Origin: Candolleomyces eurysporus
Lineage: Eukaryota; Basidiomycota; Agaricomycetes; Agaricales; Psathyrellaceae
DNA length: 26,565 bases
NCBI GenBank assembly: GCA_027579435.1
Contig: JANBPK010000285.1
Span: 1-26,565, forward strand
Direction: 5' to 3'
A model generated the notes under the pieces. That model saw nothing but the letters and a program-made list of their open reading frames with translations. It had not been told where the DNA came from and ran no database searches. The translations under genes and the position numbers were made by a program. Of this stretch, positions 1-9,073 are shown one piece after another; the first letter of the stretch is position 1; each line of letters begins with the position of its first letter.

Positions 1-1267
1 TCCTGACGTAGTCTGGCGGCCTCTGCTTCCTGGCGCCGCCTAGCTTCAATCACCTCCGTCTCCCAGCGCCGCCTCGCTTCAGCTGCTTGGATTTCTCTCC
101 AGATTCTCTCTTCTATCATACCAATAGCTTGCTGGAATGTCCTTCCATCTTCAGCGAATTGCTCGTGGAGCAAATGGTACTCTCTCACTTGGTTGCGTTT
201 CTCTTCCTCCAGTTTCTCCAGCAGTTGACGAACTCGCTCGACTTCTTTGAGCTGCTCCTTCCTCGTTCCTTCGTCCCTCTCGCGCCTCGCCATTGCAAAC
301 TGCAATTTGAGCTTCAGTTCGTATTGATGAGTGAGCTGCGCTAGCTCCTCGTCGACGGCCATTCCTGCCCCTATTTCGTGGATACTCTTACCCTGATCCA
401 CGATTTCTTCCTGGATCCTCAGAGCGATCGGATGATTCTTCAAGATCTGACGAATTACCATGTGCGCACTCTCAACTGTATCCTGCATATGGTGCATCAT
501 CGCAGCGCCTTTAGCGATCGCGGGTTTGAAGAAATCGTCTAGGCCAGCGAGCTCAGTAACCCGACGGTGGCCCTCGACTTCTGAGGGGAGGCGGGACCAC
601 ATGTTGCTCATTATGATGACGTTCCTGAGGCAGTAGTCTCCGCATAGCTCGCGGAAGATGCCAAAGTTCGTTTTGGCAAGGTTGTTGACATGGGCGTCGG
701 AAATTCGGTGGACGTAGATGATTCCGTGGAGGATTTGGCCCTTGCGGTATCTGGAGGAAGGGATTTAATATTCATGAATAGCTGACAACTCTGGGCTCGT
801 GCATGCCCGAACACGTACCGTTTCTCCAGTTCGAATGCAATGATCCTCAAGATTTCTGTTTCAGTCTTGTTCGTACTGTCAAACGCCGGAGTATCGAACA
901 AGATGATTCGACGACCGTCCAGATCGAATGGGTCTGCGTGTTCGACCGCACCTGTGCATGACTCAATCGAGTGGCCGACTTGGAGTTTGTTGGGTGATTG
1001 GGTGGCTAAGTTGATGAACTATCGACCAGAGGTGAGCGCAGTGAGTACAAGGTGGCTCGAGCCATTGATGAATGAGATGTGAGCTTACAGTGGATTTCCC
1101 GCTCCCAGTCAAGCCCATTACACTGGCGGTAGGACATCGACCAGGTGAGTGCCAACCAGGCACGGATAGTTGATCAGCAAGAAAAAGACTGACGCGATGA
1201 GCACATCCTGGTGTACGAGCACCTTGACGCCTGTAAGGTCATTGCCCGGTTCGATAGTATCTAGCAT
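1..1267 (-). CDS. AIG1/GIMAP-like GTPase with coiled coil, copy A (3' end outside window)
   Basis: Exons (minus): 1194-1267, 1089-1122, 819-1018, 1-750 and onward past the window edge. The start at 1267 gives MLDTIEPGND and every intron is GT-AG. Seen: Walker A/G1 GLTGSGKST (residues 28-36), interrupted by the intron right after the final Thr; switch-like region; G3-like DTPAF where family members have DTPGF; then a hydrophobic strand and TNMW-like motif (here SNMW) in place of the usual G4 TKxD; then a highly charged coiled coil reaching the window edge. By comparison with copies B-D the missing part is the end of the coiled coil and a beta-trefoil lectin domain. Almost identical to copy B, so a recent tandem duplicate. 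Likely cytosolic; the substrate or partner is unknown. The Gly-to-Ala change in G3 may impair the nucleotide switch. Confidence 0.85.
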
Positions 1268-1521
1268 TGCGGGGAAATTTGAAGCTTGTTCGAGGTCTGA
1301 TAGGAGCGTGTGGTGTCAAGTCAGCTGCTGTTCTCCGAATGTGCCCCCTACTGGGAAATGGACCTCGATGCACATAGGAGAACTTGCTCTGACAGTCAGT
1401 ACGGATGCTCCTAGCTGGAAGTAGTGATGCAGGCCAGGCACATACAAACACGCCAAAACACAAACCGAGCCTCGACCGGTCCATGCATCCAAATTGCACC
1501 ACTCCTCTCAGAGACGCACTC

Positions 1522-1685
1522 TTGAGAGCTGGCAGGGAAGGTGATATACCAAAAACTCAATACTCTAAACCCTCCATTGCTTTTGGCTCAGGCAGCGTGA
1601 ATAAAGCGTTCAAGTCACACTGCCGCACAAGCTAGCCAATGCATTAACCGCCCTGTTGAGAGCTGTCAGGGAAGGTGATATACCA
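1522..1685. repeat. Direct repeat pair of 30 bp flanking a gene fragment
   Basis: Positions 1522-1551 and 1656-1685 are 30-bp direct repeats with one mismatch (core GCAGGGAAGGTGATATACCA in the first). A diverged third copy lies at about 6707-6736, upstream of copy C. The pair brackets the reductase fragment at 1569-1606, which suggests a small local rearrangement when the GTPase/reductase segment was copied. Confidence 0.8.
1569..1606 (+). pseudogene. Fragment of aldo/keto reductase exon 2
   Basis: These 38 bases match 7149-7186, the start of exon 2 of the intact reductase, with three differences. They would still encode PSIAFGSGSVNK, the first conserved strand of the enzyme. No other reductase exons are present nearby, so this is a non-functional relic. 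It shows that the copy A spacer derives from a GTPase/reductase divergent gene pair like the one kept at copy C. Confidence 0.85.
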
Positions 1686-2101
1686 ACAATCCGATACTCA
1701 ACACCCTAGAAGCTGGGTCAACGTCGTTGGTGAGGTGACTAGTGCTAGCAGGGGCGGAATCTGCTACTTATAGCGTCGACAGCGTCACACTCTGTTGGCT
1801 TTCCCGAAAATTCGAGCAGTTTAAAATCACGCTACTTAGCCTCGGTGACGCATATCTGGACTTTCAGCTCCAGGAATGTCTTTATATCAAGACATCCGGA
1901 AAGTAGTCTTACCTAGGTCCATGTTTAAACGTTCAATGCTGGCTCGTGCCGCCTGGGGATTATCCACAACGCTCTAAGTACGCGGTACATACGGTGTCTT
2001 ATTTCTTAGAATACACCTAGCTGTCGTCCTAACCACGACATACGGACTCTATCATTCAATTCTGGTTCTCCGGTAGACAATCACGGGGGGGAGGGCCTTG
2101 A

Positions 2102-4191
2102 TCAATGATACCTCTGCATGACCCAAATCTCACCCTTGTCGAGGTACTCCTTGAACACTTGGATCTTATCGCCACTTTTGACTGAGCCCAAGGAGACCGA
2201 AATGAGCTTGTCGTTGTCTCGGCCAGACTCGTCATAGCGATAAATTCTATAAGATCGAAACCAGCCAGGGTTGAAAAAGTTGGAATCACAGCCTCGGTCA
2301 GAAGATGGAGGAGATATCTGGTGCGTATAGCTCACCGGAATCGGGAGTCGTCACCATCGACTTTCTGAGTGCACCATAAAGTTGGAGAGGATTTGCGCGC
2401 TTTGATATCGTCTTCGCTTGTGGCGCACAAGTACTTGCCGTTAGCTACTGATTTAATTGTCCATGCCGTGCGCATCCTGATCGTGCCTTGGCCGTGGAAT
2501 ATCCACTTTCGAGAGTCAGAGTCGGTGAGACGATTCCCAGAGTTTCTGTTGACGATGACTCACCCGCTGACGAGCATTTTTTCGATCCAATCGGGGTTCG
2601 ATGACGACTAGTGCTTCCTTTCGTCAGACTATGTACAAAGAGCCTCAACGGTAAGTACTCACGATTTTCCCCCTCAGGGTCAATAGTCGCATAGTAAGAT
2701 TGGTGTTGCATGTTGTACATGACATAAGTCCGGCCGGAGACGATGGTACCATGCTTGACGCTAGGAGTGGGAGAGGTCCTCATTCCCAAGTCTGCCTTCT
2801 CCTTCGCTAGTCGTTGTTCCGCGGCCTCTGCCTCCGTGCGTTGTTTAGCGGCCTCTGCTTCCTGGCGTCGTCTGGCGGCCTCTGCTACCTGGCGTAGTTT
2901 GGTGGCCTCTGATTCCTGGCGTAGTTTGGAAGCCTCTGCTTCCTGCCAGTGGCGCCGCCTTTCAACCGCCTCTGCCTCCCAGCGCCCCCTAGTTTGAGCT
3001 GCTTGGATTTCTCTCCAGATTCTCTCTTCCACCATACCAATAGCTTGCTGGGGTGTCCTTCCGTCTTCAGCGAATTGCTCGTGGAGCAAATGGTACTCTC
3101 TCACTTGGTTGCGTTTCTCCTCCTCCACTTTCTCTAGCAGTTGACGAGCTCGCTCGACTTCTTTGAGTTGCTCCTTCCTCGTCCGTTCGTCCCTCTCGCG
3201 CCTCGCCGCTGCAAACTGCATTTTGAGCTTCAGTTCGCATTGATGAGTGAGCTGCGCTAGCTCCTCGTCGACGGCCATTCCTGCCCCTGTTTCGTTGATA
3301 CTCTTACCCTGATCCACGATTTCTTCCTGGATCCTCAAGGCGATCGGATGGTTCTTCAAGATCTGACGAATTACCATGTGCGCACTCTCAACTGTATCCT
3401 GCATATGGTGCATCATCGCAGCGCCTTTAGCGATCGCGGGTTTGAAGAAATCGTCTAGGCCAGCGAGCTCAGTAACCCGACGGTGGCCCTCGACTTCTGA
3501 GGAGAGGCGGGACCACATGTTGCTCATTATAATGACGTTCCGGAGGTAGTAGTCTCCGCATAGCTCGCGGAAGATGCCAAAGTTCGTTTTGGCAAGGTTG
3601 TTGACATGGGCGTCGGAAATTCGGTGGACGTAGATGATTCCGTGAAGGATTTGTCCCTTGCGGTATCTAGAGGAAGGGATTTAATACTCATGAATAGCTG
3701 ACGACTCTGGGCTCATGCATGTCCGATCACGTACCGTTTCTCCAGTTCGAATGCGATGATCCTCAAGACCTCAGTTTCAGTCTTGTTCGTACTGTCGAAT
3801 GCCGGAGTATCGAACAGGATGATTCGACGACCATCCAGATCGAATGGGTCTGCGTGTTCAACCGCACCCGTGCATGACTCGATCGAGTGGCCGACTTGGA
3901 GTTTGTTGGGTGACTGTGTGGCTAAGTTGATGAACTATCGACCGGAGGTGAGCGCAGTGAGTACAAGGTGGCTCGATGAGCCATTGAAGAAATGAGATAT
4001 GGGACTCCTTACAGTCGATTTCCCACTCCCAGTCAAGCCCATTACACTGGTGGTAGGACATCGACCAGGTGAGTGCCAAGCAAGCACGGATAATTGATCA
4101 GCGAGAGAAAGACTGACGCGATGAGCACATCCTGGTGTACGAGCACCTTGACGCCTGTAAGGTCATTGCCCGGTTCGATAGTATCTAGCAT
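2102..4191 (-). CDS. AIG1/GIMAP-like GTPase with coiled coil and beta-trefoil lectin domain, copy B
   Basis: Complete model, 556 aa. Exons: 4118-4191, 4013-4046, 3735-3934, 2663-3666, 2564-2607, 2336-2505, 2102-2246; phases are consistent throughout. G1 GLTGSGKST is at 28-36 and G3 reads DTPA at 78-81, with Ala for the normal Gly. The usual G4 (N/T)KxD is absent; SNMW occupies its place, as in the other copies. Residues of about 180-400 form a charged coiled coil that includes four near-perfect nine-residue repeats of the type EAEAxKLRQ. Residues of about 410-556 form a ricin-B-type beta-trefoil with QRW (451-453) and a WTIKSVANGKYLC strand. No signal peptide is seen, so it is probably cytosolic. 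The family is expected to bind GTP; sugar binding by the trefoil is inferred from fold only. Intact and nearly identical to copy A where both are present. Confidence 0.9.
2824..2967. repeat. 27-bp coding minisatellite in the coiled coil of copy B
   Basis: Four 27-bp units (2824-2850, 2851-2877, 2878-2904, 2905-2931), each beginning GCCTCTG on the plus strand, then a 36-bp variant unit to 2967. On the minus strand each unit encodes nine residues of the pattern EAEAxKLRQ, so length change keeps the frame and extends the helix. Copy A shows the end of a similar array at the window edge; copies C and D lack it. Confidence 0.85.
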
Positions 4192-4503
4192 TGCGGGGAA
4201 ATTTGAAGCTTGTTCGAGGTCTGATAGGAGCGTGTAGTGTCAAGTCAGCTGCTGTTCTCCGAATGTGCTCCCTACTGGGAAATGAACCTCGATGCACATA
4301 GGAGAACTTGCTCTGACGGTCAGGACGGATGCTCCGACGCTGGAAGTAGTGATGCGGCCAGGCACATACAAACATGCCAAAACAGTGTCATTTCTTTGAA
4401 TACATATAATTGTCATTGTCATCCTACCCACAACACAGTTAGTCACTAGTCACTCAAGCCTCGTTCTCCAGTAAATGTTCAAAAGGTCACGGTGGAGCCT
4501 TTA
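4192..4503. other. Spacer between copy B start and copy C end
   Basis: No gene. From 4192 to about 4380 it is close to identical to the sequence upstream of copy A, so the promoter was duplicated with the gene. The remainder is the 3' flank of copy C. I see no clear TATA element. Confidence 0.7.
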
Positions 4504-6545
4504 TTAATCACACCCCTCCATAATCCAAATGTCAGGAGAAATGCCCGCGAGCCCTTGATGTATGATATTATCTCCACTTTCGACATGTTCCCCAGCCACC
4601 GAAATGACACCTGTGTCTGGGCTGAACTCTTTGTGATAATAAATTCTATAAGGTCGAAATAAGTCAAAGTCAAAGTTTGGAATCACAGCCCTGGTCAGAA
4701 GATGGAGCAGATATCTGACGCCTACAACGCACCGGAATTGGGATTCTTGACCACTGATACGACGAGTGCACCACAAGGTTGGAGTCGAAGTTTGGTACGC
4801 CTTGATATCGCTAATAGCGATTGGGTCACACACATACTTGCCGCTGCTGACTGATTGAATTGTCCATAGATAGCACTCCCCGGACACGCCCTTGCTGAGG
4901 AATTTCCACTATTGGGAGTTAGAGTCTGTGGGACGACGCCCACACCCCACCCAAAATACAATGTTTCAAGCGGGTGCATTAAGTGGCATTGCAACACATG
5001 ATCTTGACCTGTTACAGTCCCCTTTATGCCACATTCGATGCGTAAAATCTCGGGTGGGGTGGCAGCGGGAGTTTCGGTCGACAATGACTCACATGCTGAC
5101 GAGCTCTTCCTTGATCTAATCGGAACTCCATGACAACTGGAGTGTTCTTTCGTCAGACCATGCACAAAGGGCCTCAGCGGTAAGTACTCACGATTTTCCT
5201 CATCGTGGTCAAGGGTCGCATAGTAGGATCTGTGTTTCAAGTTTGACATAGCATAAGACCGACCGGATACAATAATACCATCGCTGACGCTATAACTGGG
5301 GGGGATTGGGAGCTATCATCATGTTCTGCATTCTCTCCTCCCAGTCCGTCTTCTCCTTCGCTCGACGTCGTTCGGCAGCCTCAACCTCCTGGCGCCACCT
5401 CGCTTCAGCTGCCCAGATCTCTCTCCGGCTTCTCTCTTCCGCCTCACGAGTAGCTTGCTCGTGCTTCCTTTCAGCATCACCATATCGCTCTTGAAGTGAC
5501 TGGTACTGCCTCGCTTGGTTGCGTTTTTCCTCCTCCAATGTCTCCAGCAGTTGACGAACTCGCTCGGCTTGCCTGAGCTGCTCCCTCCTTGTCTCTTCGT
5601 CCCTCTCGCGCCTTGACTGTTCCGCCGCCTCAAACTGTGCTTTGAGTTGTGCTAGCTTCTCGTCGACAGTCATTCCTACGCCTGTTTCGTTGATACTACT
5701 ACGCCGGTCCACGACTTCTTCGCAGATACTCATAGCAATCGGATGGTTCTTCAAGATCTGACGAATTACCGTGCGTGCACTCTCGGCTGTATTCTGCATA
5801 TGGTGCATCATCACAGCACCTTCGGCGATGGCGGGTCTGAAAAACTCGTCCACGCTAACAAGTTCGGCGGCTCGACGATATCCCTCAAGTTCTGAGTGGA
5901 GGCGGGACCACATGTTGGTCATTATGACGACATTTTTTAGGGAGGAGTCCCCGCAGAGTTTGCGGAAGATGCCAAGGCTAGTTTTCGCGAGGCCGCCGAC
6001 ATAGAAGTCAGATATTCGGTGGACGTAGATGATTCCGTCGAGGGTTTGGCCTTTGGGGTATCTGGAGGGAAAGGAATTAATTATCGTGAATGATTAGCGA
6101 AGCTGAGGTTCTACATACTGTTTCTCCAGCTCAGACGCGATGATTCTGAGAATTTCTGTTTCAGTCCTGCTCGTATCGTCGAAACCTGGAGTATCGAACA
6201 AAATGATTTGACGACCGTCCAGATCGAACGGGTCTGCACGTGTAAATGCCTCCGTGCAGGGAAATCTCGAGTGCCGGACTTGGAGTTTGTTGGGCGATTG
6301 GGTGGCTAGGTTGATGAACTGTCGACCGGGGTACAAGACGGTCTCATGAGCTACGGATGAAAGGACGTGTGAGGAGACTTACGGTAGATTTTCCACTCCC
6401 AGTTGGGCCCACTACGCTGGAACATCAACCAGGTGAGTGAGTAAGCACGCATAATCGATCAGCGAGAGAGAGCTGACGCAATGAGCACATCCTGTTCGAG
6501 CATCTTCTCTGTGGGGCCCATACCCAGTCCGATGATATCTGACAT
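4504..6545 (-). CDS. AIG1/GIMAP-like GTPase with coiled coil and lectin domain, copy C (frameshifted as sequenced)
   Basis: Exons: 6478-6545, 6383-6416, 6119-6318, 5192-6061, 5093-5115, 4733-4908, 4504-4645; about 503 aa if one base is discounted. G1 is GPTGSGKST (26-34) and G3 the canonical DTPGFDD (from 76). TNMW follows in the G4 place, then a coiled coil shorter than in copy B, without the nine-residue repeats. The lectin domain has QHW (397-399) and a WTIQSVSSGKYVC strand. As sequenced, a run of seven G (5298-5304) is one base too long. The frame stops at 5290 just before the lectin domain, which resumes intact in the next frame. This may be a homopolymer error, or a real break that leaves a lectin-less GTPase. 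The sixth intron (4909-5092) is about 126 nt longer than in B because of an insertion. Start chosen at 6545 by homology with A and B; it is divergent from the reductase gene. Confidence 0.8.
4941..5063. mobile_element. Probable short inverted-repeat (MITE-like) insertion in an intron of copy C
   Basis: The stretch begins CACACCCCACCCAAAATACA and ends AAAATCTCGGGTGGGGTGGC, so its ends are imperfect inverted repeats around CCCCACCC followed by an AAAAT-like motif. Its length of about 122 bp accounts for nearly all of the extra length of this intron (184 nt) over the same intron in copy B (58 nt) and copy D (67 nt). No coding capacity and no clear target-site duplication. Naming it a MITE is inference. 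Confidence 0.5.
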
Positions 6546-7053
6546 TATGGGAAACTGTAAGCTTGTTCGAGGTCTAATTAAGGAAGATGGGTGTCCAGTT
6601 GTTCCATGCGCAGGCCAGGCACAGACAAACATACCAAAACACACATCCTTATCCTCTCCGCAAGACTTCGAATTCATTCCAGGTCAATATCACACACTCT
6701 CAGATCTCAAGAGCTTTCAGGGAAGGTAATATACTAGCAATCCAATAATCGATACCCTGGAAGATCAGTCTACGTCGTTGGCGAGGGAACCACTGGCAGG
6801 GCAGGAATTTACTACTCTTTGTAGGAAGCGGGCATCTATGGCGTCAGATCCGGCTGGCTTTCCTTGAATTGCCTCTTTTTCCAATGCTGGACTAATCGCA
6901 CGCCATACTACAATAGTCACCCTCCAAGCGATAGAGTATATAAGCAGTTCAATGCAATCACTGCAAGAAGCCCGGCCGAGTGCGATAAGCCCACGGTCCC
7001 TGACCCTGACCACCACCATCTACCAGTAACTCACCGCTTCACCAAATCCACAA
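6546..7053. promoter_or_regulatory. Divergent promoter region of copy C and the aldo/keto reductase
   Basis: The 508-bp spacer lies between two start codons facing away from each other (6545 minus, 7054 plus). Positions of about 6708-6871 are repeated in diverged form upstream of copy A (1656-1810). Nothing coding is visible. Confidence 0.65.
6937..6944 (+). promoter_or_regulatory. TATA box of the aldo/keto reductase
   Basis: TATATAAG lies about 110 bases before the ATG at 7054, a usual distance for a fungal TATA element with a short 5' leader. Confidence 0.6.
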
Positions 7054-8609
7054 ATGCCTTTCTCAGATATCCAGCTGAACGATGGCCGCAAGGTACGGGG
7101 GTCTCAACCCTTCAGCATGCTGCCAGGGATCTTATCTCGTTTCCAGATACCCTCCATTGCTTTTGGCTCAGGCAGCGTAAACAAGGGCAAGGACATCCAC
7201 GCCTACATCGAACAAGCCATAGAAGCCGGGTTCTCTCATCTCGATACGGCACAATGTCCGTCACAGTTCTTACCCCTTTTGAGCTACGAAAGCCTTATCT
7301 CTACCCCCGGGGTTCTCCCTAGACTATCAGAACGAAGAGAGTGTCGGGCGTGCCGTAAGGGAAAGCGGCTTAGAACGTTCAGCTCTTTATATCACTTCGA
7401 AGTACAGCTATGGACATGAGACGCCCCGCAAGTCGTTCGAAGATAGTTTGAGAAAGGTGTGTTGACTCAGTTCGTGGCGGTCTCCTTGCATGGCACTTAC
7501 AGTTCAACACCGGGTCCTTAGATTGGCGTCAAGTACCTCGACCTGTGCCTCATCCATGCACCCCAAATCGTGAAAGACTACGTTGGTGCGTGGGCCGAGT
7601 TGGAGAAAATACGGGAAGAGGGTCTTGCAAAGTTCGTTCCATCCGATCAGTCCTTTATATTGCGCACGGCTGATACTGAATCCTTCTTGTCTGAAGGAGC
7701 ATTGGGGTCAGCAATTTTGGCATTGAGGAGCTCCAAATTCTTCTCAAGCATGCCAAAATCACCCCTGCAGTCAATCAGGTATGTAACCTTCGTTTGGCAC
7801 TTCATTGCACACATATAACTAAGTATAACTATTCGCTAGATACACTTCCACCCATACAATTACACCCAACTTAAACCTCTGCTAGAGTACCAGGCAAAGC
7901 ACGGCATTGTCGTCGAAGCTTATGGAAGTCTTGCGTACGTATCGACTCCACATGTCATTCGATTCACATTGTCAACTGAACCCCACCTTTTTAATGTAGT
8001 CCTATCACCAGATACCCCGGAGGACCTGTTGATATTCCTATCAGGAAGGCGGCGGACCGACTAGGAATCACGTCTACACAAGTTGTATTCTTATGGGTGA
8101 AAGCGAAAGGCGCTGTCATCGTCACGTTAGTACCAGTCTTTATCCTCTTCTCCTCTATATGTCCCTTCCCCGGCCAACTTATCCACAAACAAATTCAGGA
8201 CGAGCTCGAACAAGCAACACCTCGAAGAGTACTTGGCGGTCGGGGATCTACGTACGTTCCTCTCCCTCTTTCTTTTTACTTTCCCGGGTGTGAGTGCTCT
8301 CGCTAACTAACTCACCTCCGGATTCGATATGTAGCCCCGCTGACCCCAGAAGAAATCGAAGAAATCGACGAAGCTGGAGCTCAAGGGCCTCCTACCACAT
8401 CTGCCGTTGCCACTCTCAGAACGCGTGCACTGACGANGCTTGGGCCTTCAATTCGGCTTTTGTTTGCCCTTGGAGCCGTTTATGTTACGTTGTGGTTTGC
8501 GTTGTCGGCTGTGAAGACTTGGTCTTCGTCGTCCGGTGGTTTGGAGAACAGAATTGAGGCCGCTAGTGTGACTCATGCAACCTCCGGTCGGGTCCATTGT
8601 CGGATGTGA
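7054..8609 (+). CDS. Aldo/keto reductase with C-terminal transmembrane tail
   Basis: Exons: 7054-7092, 7147-7255, 7323-7456, 7522-7631, 7697-7778, 7840-7934, 8000-8125, 8199-8251, 8335-8609; 340 aa. The AKR catalytic tetrad is complete: Asp46 and Tyr51 (in HLDTAQYYQNE), Lys76 (ITSK) and His106 (CLIH). VSNFGIEELQ, NQIHFHPYNY and the cofactor-side GAVIVTTSS motif are also present. It should be an NAD(P)H-dependent carbonyl reductase; the substrate cannot be told. After the barrel (to about residue 265) an extra tail contains a hydrophobic helix at about 289-309, suggesting a tail-anchored membrane enzyme. One N (8437) sits in codon 284; keeping it preserves the hydrophobic helix, while removing it would end the protein early. 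Divergent from copy C and convergent with copy D. A fragment of its second exon is duplicated at 1569-1606. Confidence 0.9.
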
Positions 8610-9073
8610 ACGTGAGGCGCAAAGGGCCGTGGGTGGTTCGTGGCCGGTCATGGTATGTTGTATAGACCTGGGGCGTATCTCAGAGTAATTGGTGTGTCTT
8701 ATTTCTACCCCCTGGAATAGATCGAAGCTTGCCTTCATACCCCGCACGACAGGTGAGGCTGGACCCCATGCTTCAGGACGGGTGTTCTATTGAGGTTTCG
8801 TCTTTATGTCACCTCGAGCTCGCCGTCGCGTAGTGGTTGTGTTTGCACTGTCTAAACTTATTCCTCTTATCAGGGAACTTCTGAAAGCAATGGAGTTACA
8901 TTGGCTCGCACTGGTAAGCATTGTGGTGCCGTAGAGTGTGAATGTTGTGTGCATTTCAAGGTACGTAATACATATGGTGCGTGTCTCGCAGTGATTTCCT
9001 GGAATACATTCAAACTGCGGTCCTCGCATCCACGATTTCCAGTCAGATATCCATCTTCGCTGGTACGCCTCGA
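8610..9073. other. Convergent 3' spacer between reductase and copy D
   Basis: The 464 bp separate two genes that end towards each other. I see no coding sequence, repeat or RNA gene; it presumably holds the two 3' untranslated regions. Confidence 0.6.

Larger units (their letters stand above)
1268..2101. other. Spacer between copy A start and copy B end, with duplication relics
   Basis: No intact gene. Positions 1268 to about 1480 are upstream sequence of copy A and match the upstream sequence of copy B (4192 to about 4380). From about 1522 to 1810 the spacer holds a duplicated 30-bp repeat, a fragment of the aldo/keto reductase gene and a stretch resembling the C/reductase intergenic region (6708-6871). 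The last 150 bases or so are the 3' flank of copy B and resemble the 3' flank of copy C (about 4379-4490). Confidence 0.75.

Noticed and set aside
87..344. Plus-strand open frame opposite the copy A coiled coil (similar ones at 2743-3137, 5306-5494, 9974-10186)
   Set aside because: Each is the antisense shadow of the Glu/Arg/Gln-rich coil on the minus strand; the same shadow appears opposite every copy.
2246..2335. Apparent frameshift in the last part of copy B
   Set aside because: Using the acceptor TATAG/AATTT, shared by B and C and matched by CGTTAG in D, the three copies splice in frame, so no break is needed.
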